Both the position numbers and the translations under genes were made by a program. This document shows, in pieces, positions 20,305 to 27,978 of a stretch of DNA of 27,978 bases. The stretch spans positions 1 to 27,978 of the forward strand of contig NQWY01028347.1 of the NCBI GenBank assembly GCA_019425655.1, read 5' to 3'. The first letter of the stretch is position 1. Every line of letters starts with the position of its first letter. This DNA comes from Rhizophagus prolifer. Its lineage: Eukaryota > Glomeromycota > Glomeromycetes > Glomerales > Glomeraceae. A model generated the notes under the pieces. That model made no database searches. It was not told the origin of the DNA and saw only the letters and a list, made by a program, of their open reading frames with translations.

Positions 20305-20857
20305 TTATGTTAAGGGAATATCATCGAGATTTTCACAGTCTATTTGCCTATATTTTTTATATGTAGTGAATCGGTTATGTATCCAATCTCCAAATATTGA
20401 AAGAACAAGCCCTAAAGAAGAGCCAAGGAAATTTGCCTATAATTTTCTAAAGTTTAATACATATGTCTATTTACATGTCAAATACATATTAAAAGATAAG
20501 ATGAATTTATACCGCAATGTCTTGCCAGTCAAAAATTTTGTACTGAATGAATTATTAAATTTTAATCGAAGTAAGAATTTGTTAAATTGTTTATTTTAGA
20601 AATATATAAATACTTACTGGTAAAAAACCTTGAACGACTTCACTTATCAAAGACGCTGAGAATGATAATGTGCCGGTAACTAAAGTATTCCATTTTATAC
20701 TTCGATCCCATGTAAAGTAAATCGCTACTGTCAAAACTAAGAATCCTATAAAATGAAGTAATTTATCTGGAATTTCGATATGAATGTTGGGTGCAAAACC
20801 AAGAATGGAAAGAATAATTAATAGCAATACGACGCACATGAATGGAAGGACACGCAT
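20305..20857 (-). CDS. VanZ-like family small membrane protein
   Basis: Three exons, 20857-20618, 20542-20513 and 20436-20305, give 133 residues. The middle exon is only 30 nt (YKIFDWQDIA). The joined sequence shows the VanZ pattern: an N-terminal membrane helix (FMCVVLLLIILSILGF), the PDKLLHFIGFLVLTVAIYF signature (D-K-x-x-H-F-x-G-F), a central helix ending in SEVVQGFLP, then FDWQDIAANFLGSSLGLVLS with the D-W-x-D-I-x-A-N-x-x-G motif and a last helix. Four membrane segments are likely. The biochemical role of fungal VanZ-like proteins is unknown. The bacterial namesake gives teicoplanin resistance, which should not be carried over. A CT-rich C-terminal tail after the last helix is hydrophilic. 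It is divergently arranged with the DNAJC11-type gene. Confidence 0.85.
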
Positions 20858-21091
20858 GATTAAATATATTGTTATATTACATGTGGTATTGTGGAAATAG
20901 TAGGTGAATGGTCTTCTTAAAGAAAACCCGTTCTCGGCGTTTTTTTTTTGAAATTCGCTTGTCGATCTGTATACTATCTGTATGCTAATTACGTCAAATC
21001 AAATTTATCCGATATAAAAGCGTGATACGCATCTTAATTTTTTTGAAAATTTTTTCTTTCAGTAGGTTTTAAAACTTATTTGAGAATTTAA
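20858..21091. promoter_or_regulatory. Shared divergent promoter region
   Basis: The start codons of the minus-strand VanZ-like gene and the plus-strand DNAJC11-type gene are 234 bases apart, so both promoters must lie here. A T run at 20940-20950 and the palindrome-like attacgtcaaat patch near 20989 are seen, with tataaaag at about 21013 close to the J-protein start as a TATA candidate. Confidence 0.55.
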
Positions 21092-23934
21092 ATGGACTCA
21101 TATGAAAGTTCTAGTTCGATACCAAACTTAGACGGAGACTATGAAGAGATTGATTATGACCAGGAGGTGCAAACACCTCCACCATTAGATTTATATGGTG
21201 TCCTTAACGTCTCTAAAGAGGTACTATTTTTCTCCTTGTAGAAGAATAATGAAAAAAAAAATGATTTTATTTTTTTTTTCAAATAGGCAACTGAAGAGGA
21301 AATTAAAGATGCTTATAAACGGTTATGTAGAACTTTTCACCCAGATAAGCATACAAATCCAGAAAATAAGAAAGCAGCAGAAACAAAATTTCAAGTTATT
21401 CAAAAAGCTTACGAAGGCAAGTGAAATTTTGAGGTATAAACTACCTTCTTGACTTAATGAAATATGAGATTTTGTTATTGATCGAATCACGCAAATGACG
21501 ATATCTTATCTTACATTATATCTATTTTTTCAGTCCTCACGGATCCGAATAAAAGGACTATATATGATATGTTTGGTGAGGAAGGATTAAGCACTTCTTG
21601 GGAGGTTGGGCCTCGTTTGAAGACTCCACAAGAGGTTGGTATATGTCATTATGTCAATTTTTAATCGTATTTTAAATAATAACGAACATATAATATAAAT
21701 TACGATTAGCTCAGAGAAGAATTCGAAAGACAAGCCAGATTAAAAAAGCAACAAGAAGTCGAAAATATGGTCAAAGCAAAGGTAAGATTTATCAAGAGTT
21801 TATTTATTCTCAAAGATTTTAAGTTTATACAGAATTATGTAAAGTTCTATTATATTCAATAGGGAGATATTCAATTAAGCATAGACGCAACACAAGTGTT
21901 TGATCCTTATGATAGTAGAAGTCGTCAAAGCAATCGATTCTCTATATCTAATATACTGAACGTTCTTGAGAATGCTGAAGTAAAACAGCTTAGCATGAAA
22001 CATTCCTTTGAAGTATGATCGTTTCATTCTGGATTGAACTCTTTTTTTTTTATTCGCGATTGAAATTACTTATTCATCATACATATAACAGACTCAATTA
22101 CAACCACAAACTCAAGCAGTGGTAGTTGGCCAAACAATTCTACGTAACGGAATAGGTGGTGGTAATATTGTCGGGACATTACGGCATTCATTTTCACCAA
22201 AAGTTTGGGCTGAAGTATGTTGGAAAAATACCGTATATTTATTTACTTGTACTTTGTTAATATAATATATTTCCAACAAGTTGTTGAAATAAGATGGACG
22301 CAATCGTCGTATTAGGTCGGGTCTTCTATAATTCAGCCTAGAATTGTGACTGCAAAGGCTTCATATAGTATCGATTCAGATAGGTATGTGTTTAAAATAT
22401 AATGTTCAGTTTCTATTAATTAATGTTTTAATATTCTAACCATTTTTTTTTTTCATTGTAAAAGTTTTATCATTGTCTCAAGTCATATAGATTCTATCTA
22501 CTCCCCTCCAAATTTGGCTTTTACAGGTGGTCGTGTGTTAGGGAAAAATACTACCGGGTAAAAACATATTCATTACTAAGTTTTTAACAAATTTTTAGTG
22601 AATAATCAGTTAATATTGATCGAACTATAGTTATCTCACTTATAAAACTGGGGCATGGTCGTTAGGCCCTTGGGGAAAACATGGATTGTATTCTAGACGC
22701 GAAAAGTCAGCGGTTGCTATAAGTATTAATGGCTCTTTTGAAAGATCAGGATACAATTTTGAAATACAGGTATGCAAATACGGATGAAAAAAAGTAAACT
22801 GATTCACTATTAATCCTATAACTAATAACGATTTTTATTACATAGACCGGACTTGCACAAATTTATATGACAATGAGTTATAATCATAAACTTTTTAACG
22901 ATTATTTAGTCAAAACATCAGCCACAATTTCAACCTCTAATGGTTTGACGGCAGCTTTATTAGGTGAACGTAAAGTCACGGAATATACGAGAGCTTCTTT
23001 GGCAATTGAATGTGGAATTCCCCACGGAGTAACTTTTAAATGCAGGTAAATTATAAATTTACGTAAAGTCAATTTATTTCTTTGAAACGACCTTAAATGA
23101 TTCTTTATTTCAGATTATCTCGATTAGGACAAAGAGTCACTATACCAATTCTTATTTCACCAGAATTTAACTATAAAATAATCCTTTGGGGCACCATTCT
23201 ACCAATTATAACAATTACAGCAGTTGAGCAAGTCATATTAATGCCTAGACGACAAAAGAAGAAGGCCGAGTCCGTATAATTAATATTATACATAATTCTG
23301 CTAGTGTTTACAATGGAAGTTGATGCTAAATCAGCTTTTGTTTATTCAATTAAGGAAATTGTCAGCCCTCCGGGAACTCCATGCAGAGTATATAGAAAAT
23401 CGTAAGAAGGAAGCGATAGAAGCCATTCGTCTTCTACTACCTTCAGTTGAACGCAAGACAGAAGCTGAAAAAGAAAAGGATGGCTTAGTTATTCTAGAAG
23501 CTTGGTATGGCAATATCTCAAGTTTAAGAGATGTTCCCTTAAACGAAAAAAAAGACGTTGCTGATGTGAGAATACCTGTTCAAGCTCTTGTACATGATTC
23601 ACAATTAACTATTCCAGGAGGATACTCTAAGGTAAATTTGAATTTCTTTTTTAAATTAAACGATTCGAAATATTTTATGAAATAATAAGCCAGAATATTT
23701 TGATAGTCAAATATCATGGGATTTTACGATCCATGTATGGGAGAACATAAACAATTAAGGATCAAATATCAATTTCAACGTAAACTTCATGAAGTCATAG
23801 TGGATGATACAGCACCTGTCGCGTGTCCTTTAAGATGTAAAGTTTATATTAATTATTACATTTTTAATATCTTAATTCGTTAAATTACTAATCATAATTT
23901 CGCTTTTATAGCTCACATTATATCAATTCATTAA
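21092..23934 (+). CDS. DNAJC11: DNAJC11-type J-domain protein (14 exons)
   Basis: DNAJC11 is an outer-membrane-associated mitochondrial Hsp40 linked to the MICOS/MIB cristae machinery. Exons: 21092-21220, 21287-21416, 21534-21634, 21710-21781, 21863-22012, 22092-22214, 22316-22383, 22465-22557, 22631-22769, 22846-23045, 23114-23273, 23335-23631, 23707-23836, 23912-23934, giving about 604 residues (animal form about 560). The J domain is at residues 31-98 (LDLYGVLNVSKEATEEEIKD, the catalytic HPD in RTFHPDKH, DPNKRTIYDMFGEEGL). The middle is a beta-rich region. A hydrophobic helix (IILWGTILPIITITAVEQVI) precedes the conserved C-terminal domain (KDGLVILEAWYGNI, VRIPVQALVHDSQLTIP, GFYDPCMGE, YQFQRKLHEVIVDD). 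The intron after exon 2 uses a GC donor (gcaagt). The acceptor for exon 7 is placed just after an in-frame TAG, so that stop is intronic. Confidence 0.93.
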
Positions 23935-24236
23935 TACTATAAATAAAATATTTATAATGCGGAACTTAATTTCCGGTTTATATAAAATATATGCACCTTG
24001 TGCTTGTAATTATGATTAAAACATGATTTTTTCGCTATGTAACATGTGTAACTTGATAGTTCTGTATCACGTAAAACTGTAAAGTATCTGCAATCAGTGC
24101 AATGCGTACTTCGTAGATCATGGATTTTATCAATTAGGAATACTGTTGCAGCCAGTGTAGTACAAAAAAAATTTGATCTTGGTTCTTTAAAATCAATCAT
24201 GAAATTACACTACAGCAATATCAACTGTACGCCGCC
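23935..24236. other. Intergenic region and carrier promoter
   Basis: About 300 bases, AT-rich at first and less so near the carrier start. The bases before the ATG read gccgcc, an ideal Kozak context. A short open frame here has no protein-like character. Confidence 0.5.
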
Positions 24237-25611
24237 ATGTCGACAGAAGTTTCTGCACTCGAACCCGCTAATCTCATACAGCCTGAGGAAGCTGTAGAGG
24301 TTAAAAAAGAACAAACTACAAGTAGTGTTAAATCTTTCCTAGCGGGTGGGTTCGGTGGGGTTTCCTGTGTTCTTGTTGGTAAGTAGTGTTCTTTCATTCG
24401 AAGAAAGGAATAATTTTAAATAGCAAATTATAGATACGATTGAAAAAGAAAGTTTGCTTAATATTATACCTTAAAAATTTTTTTCATTAGGTCAACCATT
24501 CGATTTGATTAAGGTATATTTGCATTTTATCGTTTCATCCTCGTGTTACGTTGTTAATTTGCGAAAAACTGTACGGTTACGTTTGTAGGTTCGCTTGCAA
24601 ACAGCACCTGAAGGAACATATACGGGAATGGTTGATGCAACAAAACAAATACTTGCAAAGGATGGATTTCGTGGGTGTGTTAATTATTTTTGTTCATTTA
24701 TTGAGTGCATTCATTCGCTTTAATCGTGTCTCATTTATTATATCTTATTATATAATAGTTTGTACAGAGGGATGGGACCTCCATTAGCAGGCATCACACC
24801 AATTTTCGCAATAAGTTTTTGGGTAAATTTCTGAAAGTTTATTTATCAGCAACCTTACATTCATAATGTGATTAATAAATTTCATTTATAATAATAGTCT
24901 TACAACCTTGGTAAAAAAATCGTCTTGTGGGCGAATCCCAATCGTTCTTCTCCAGATCTTAGCACTACAGAATTGATGATTGCAGGAGGATTATCCGCAG
25001 GACCAACCACATTGATAATGTCACCAGTTGAACGAGTTAAAGTTTTATTACAAATTCAAGGACAGGGAGGAGAAAATAAATACAAGGGTCCAATTGATGT
25101 TGTAAGACAACTTTATAAAGAAGGAGGTTTGAGAAGTATTTATCGTGGAGTTGGGGCTACATTAGCGCGGGATGGTCCAGGATCAGCTGCTTATTTTGGA
25201 GCATATGAGCTTACTAAGAAATTCTTGACACCCGAGAATTCTACTCCTGATTCTTTGAATCCTGCAGCTATTTTATTTGCTGGTGGTAATGTATCTTAAT
25301 TAACGGATTATAAAAATGAAAAATTACTATGGTAAACCTTTAAAAATTTTAAATTCTTTTCTTTAGGTATGGCCGGAGTTGCTATGTGGTCAATTGCGAT
25401 TCCGCCAGACGTTATCAAGTCTCGATTACAGACAGCTCCACCGGGTACCTATAAAAATGCTATTGATTGTTTAAGTAAAACGATTGCAAAAGATGGTCCA
25501 AAAGCATTATTCAAAGGCCTTGGACCAGCTTTATTTAGAGCTTTTCCAGCTAATGCAGCGACGTTTTTGGGTTATGAAGCTAGTTTAAAGGTTATGAATT
25601 TGCTCTGGTAA
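24237..25611 (+). CDS. CRC1: Mitochondrial carnitine/acylcarnitine carrier
   Basis: An inner-membrane SLC25 carrier that exchanges acylcarnitine for carnitine, feeding fatty-acid or acetyl units into mitochondria. Exons 24237-24378, 24491-24513 (a 23-nt microexon), 24589-24674, 24759-24822, 24898-25285 and 25367-25611 give 315 residues. There are three carrier repeats with P-x-D/E-x-x-K/R signatures: QPFDLIKVRLQ, SPVERVKVLLQ and PPDVIKSRLQ. The closest family is SLC25A20/Crc1, shown by FLAGGFGGVSCVLVGQPFD, the TAPEGTY and TAPPGTY blocks after repeats 1 and 3, YFGAYELTKKFL and RAFPANAATFLGYEASLKV. The N-terminus has a hydrophilic extension of about 30 residues (VEVKKEQTTSS). The ATG has a gccgcc context. 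All introns are GT-AG, 75-112 nt, and all phases agree. The substrate is inferred from family likeness. Confidence 0.94.
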
Positions 25612-26029
25612 AAAAAAAAAAAAACTAAATTAAATATGCAGCTTTAATATAATAAACATGAAATATTAGTAAAAAAAAAAAAAAAATTTCAATATACAGT
25701 ATTTATTGTATATATCTATATATTCTTGCTTTTACGAAAATTTAAAATTCTATTAATAGATTCACGAGTGACGTTAATCTGATTAAACTATTATACTAAT
25801 AAGTAATAACTAATAAGTTCTATGCAATCCCTAGTATAACGTTATAAAGCATAGTTTGATAAGAGGGATTACGTACTTGGATTACGCTACAATCCGAATT
25901 TGTACTCCCAAAAAGTCAATATATAATTAAACTGACTGCCCTTTCGGTTTTCAATATTTTTAATACAAATTTTTTTTTTTTCTTCCTTTGATTTATTTAA
26001 AATATTTTCTTTTGATTAAATTATTAATA
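25612..26029. other. Intergenic region with homopolymer runs
   Basis: Two A runs directly follow the carrier stop (25610-25624 and 25671-25686), and T runs occur near 25970-25981. A small inverted pair, ggattacg and complementary pieces, occurs around 25865-25897. I see no tRNA boxes and no coding frame. Confidence 0.5.
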
Positions 26030-27553
26030 ATGGTAAAGTATACGTTATTTAATTTAAAAAGTAATATTTTTTTTTTTTAAAAAGATATTAAGTGGAACAA
26101 GTGAAATTTATTCTTTTACTGGTATATAGGATTTATACGATTTTGAACAACTCGAACAACTCGAACATACATTAGCCCAATTTGGCATGCCAACACTTCA
26201 CAATCCAAATACGAATTTTACTGAGACGTATAGATGCTATCCAGTAGTTATGTTACAGGGGAATGAAAGAGAGAATATTAATTATGGTGGCAAAAGTAAG
26301 TAAATCATAAAATATTGTTACGTTATAAAAAATGAGTTAGTTGATATTTAATAAAATTTATAAAATTTTATTTAATAATTTATTAGTTATTTTACCTCCT
26401 ACCGCGTTGGCAAAACTAGGTTAGATTTTAAATTAAAAATTTATTAATATAAGAGAACGTATTTTATTGATTGTAAACCTATTTGTTCTATAGCAAGTTT
26501 GAACATACAGTATCCTATGTTGTTTGAATTACGTAACACAAGTACTCAACAACATTCTCATGCTGGAGTTCTTGAATTTATCGCTGAAGAAGGTCGTGTT
26601 TATTTACCTTACTGGGTAAGAAATATTGATTGATCTCTTTTGTTGATGATGCAAACATTGTCGCTGAGCGAAGGAGATTTTATTGAAATAAAAAATATTA
26701 CATTACCTTTGGGAACTTTTGTAAAGATTCAACCTCAATCTCCTGATTTCTTGGATATAAACGATCCGAAAGCTGTGTAAATATTTCAGTTTTCTTTAAA
26801 AAACAACAATTTATAAAAGAGATTATCGTGGAAAATGCACTTCGAAATTTTTCAACTTTGACACAAGGAGATATTATTCAAATACATTATAATAAAAAAA
26901 TTTATGAAATTATGGTTTTAGAAGCTAAGCCTACTGATGGTCCTAATAATGGTATTTCAATTGTTGAAACAGATTTAGAGGTAAAATGATTTATTTATTT
27001 CATTTAATCAATTTCAAAAATCTTTTTTTAAAAAAATCTAACATTTTTTAATAAATAATTAGGTTGATTTTGCACCACCCGTAGGTTACGTAGAAAAACC
27101 ACAACCAAAGCAATCAATGGTTAGTTTTTATTATATAAATTTATACTTTATCTTGAAAACATATTAATAATTAATTACTTATTTTAAACAAAAAAATGAT
27201 AGGCCAGTAAGATAAATATAGAAGAACCCATTGCAGATACAAAAGGATTTTCCGCATTCCAAGGAAGTGGACAACGATTAAATGGGAAATCTGTAAAAAA
27301 ATCACCATCAACTAAAGCTTCAAGTTCAAAGAGTAGTACATTTGGTTCAAATTTGGAATTGGAAGAGAAAAGTAATAATAATGAAAATGTCAAAAATGGA
27401 CAAATTCCTAATATTCCCGCACCATTGAATTTACCATTTGGTAAATTGTTCTTTGGTTATAAAGTGGTACCATTGGGAGACGATAAACAAGTAGAAAATG
27501 AATCAACATCATTTAAAGGGGAAGGACAAAGGTTACGTCCTAGTAAAAAATAG
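26030..27553 (+). CDS. UFD1: UFD1, Cdc48/p97 ubiquitin adaptor subunit
   Basis: Ufd1 pairs with Npl4 to bring ubiquitylated clients to the Cdc48 ATPase, notably in ER-associated degradation. Exons: 26030-26032 (probably just the ATG), 26130-26295, 26387-26419 (33 nt), 26494-26615, 26646-26774, 26822-26980, 27063-27119 and 27203-27553. Diagnostic blocks are [51 protein letters not shown] then [36 protein letters not shown] and VDFAPPVGY, which together make the double-psi-barrel UT3 domain. The tail has [14 protein letters not shown] and a final FKGEGQRLR, the Cdc48/Npl4-binding style motifs. Two joins are odd. The gap 26616-26645 is 30 nt with a GT start but no AG at its end. The intron 26775-26821 (47 nt) gives [12 protein letters not shown] where relatives have KAVLENALRNF. 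The start is inferred from an ATG placed right at a good donor, in phase with exon 2. Confidence 0.92.
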
Positions 27554-27978
27554 AAATTTTATTTTATTTTTATTGTTCAATAGAGTGATGTCATTTATAT
27601 AAACTACAAATAGAAACAAATATAATACTACTTTTAGGGTACGAAACTTAATAAATCTTTTTTATTGAATTAATAGTAATAATATTTACAGTAATTTAAG
27701 GAAATAAAAGAAAGTTACTTTGTTGAGTGTTTACTTTGTTTGGTGTTTACTTTGTTAGGGTTACTTTGTTTGAAGTTTTGAAAATCAATTATTAACTTTC
27801 CAACGTAATCGAAGAAGTAATATCGATAAGAAATTCCAACTATTTTAATAATGTTATACATAAAAAGTAATTTTTTGAATGGAAAATAAACAAGATCGGA
27901 TTATTGAATCCGTTATCATTTGGGAAAGAATTCATATGATATATATGATATTTAATCGGATACTTTAATCCGTGAAAC
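27554..27978. other. 3' flank with tandem and inverted repeats, to window end
   Basis: No gene is seen in this end region. It holds a 16-nt tandem repeat at 27714-27776 and two small inverted repeats near the edge with arms cggatt/aatccg (27897-27912) and cggat/atccg (27957-27972). Confidence 0.55.
27714..27776 (+). repeat. Tandem repeat, four units of about 16 nt (GTTTACTTTGTT core)
   Basis: The core ttactttgtt occurs four times, at 27715, 27731, 27747 and 27761, with small differences between units. It is a minisatellite-like array just downstream of UFD1, possibly a slippage product. Confidence 0.75.

Noticed and set aside
20366-20599. Plus-strand open frame of 77 codons
   Set aside because: It begins with GTG and overlaps exons 2-3 and an intron of the well-supported VanZ-like gene on the other strand.
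22301-22318. Apparent in-frame TAG in the DNAJC11-type gene
   Set aside because: Placing the acceptor at this very TAG gives a phase-0 join and a family-like sequence (WAE-VGSSIIQPRIVTAK), so the stop lies in the intron.
25800-25930. Possible tRNA-like fold
   Set aside because: Short complementary pieces are present but no A-box or B-box promoter, anticodon arm or acceptor stem can be built.
1-27978. Transposons, LTR or virus-like elements, CRISPR arrays, bacterial operons
   Set aside because: No transposase, reverse transcriptase, capsid or integrase motif, no long terminal repeats and no regular spacer array was seen. The genes are spliced eukaryotic genes.

Overview
The window looks like nuclear DNA of a filamentous fungus, most likely an arbuscular mycorrhizal fungus (Glomeromycotina, Rhizophagus-like). 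The evidence is very AT-rich DNA, genes split by many short GT-AG introns (mostly 61-117 nt), short intergenic gaps, and two F-box genes of the kind greatly expanded in these fungi. The species call is inference. I see no bacterial features, tRNA, rRNA, CRISPR array, recognisable transposase or virus-like element.

Layout: the tail of an unknown + gene (2-127); ER glucosidase II alpha subunit (GH31, 557-4115, +); a single-exon F-box protein (4487-6007, +); an unknown basic RG-rich protein (6433-8058, +); a minus-strand block holding an Ap4A-hydrolase-like Nudix domain (10499-11361) that runs almost directly into a tandem CCCH zinc-finger plus W2 protein (8662-10449); a doubtful small ORF (11785-12120, -); a second F-box gene with a cysteine-rich tail and two frame breaks (12517-13555, +); an IML2/TTC39 protein (13730-16491, -) lying 53 nt from a membrane protein with a long disordered tail (16545-18578, -); an unknown 216-residue protein (19099-19964, -); a VanZ-like membrane protein (20305-20857, -) divergent from a DNAJC11-type J protein (21092-23934, +); a mitochondrial carnitine/acylcarnitine carrier (24237-25611, +); and UFD1 (26030-27553, +).

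Most identified genes are housekeeping: ER glycoprotein quality control (glucosidase II) and ER-associated degradation (UFD1), mitochondrial lipid use and membrane organisation (carnitine carrier, DNAJC11), and ubiquitin-ligase adaptors (F-box). They are not an operon; neighbours share no common pathway.

Two things stand out. First, the Nudix, CCCH-CCCH and W2 modules sit on one strand with no room for a promoter between Nudix and zinc fingers, suggesting one three-part RNA-binding/translation protein or an unusual overlapping pair. Second, protein homology requires removal of several intron-like gaps far shorter than the other introns (14, 26, 27, 30, 34 and 34 nt, and perhaps 23), and several frames slip by one base, six times in the same direction. 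This is either real ultrashort splicing or a signature of assembly error. All exon joins were worked out by eye from splice signals and frame.
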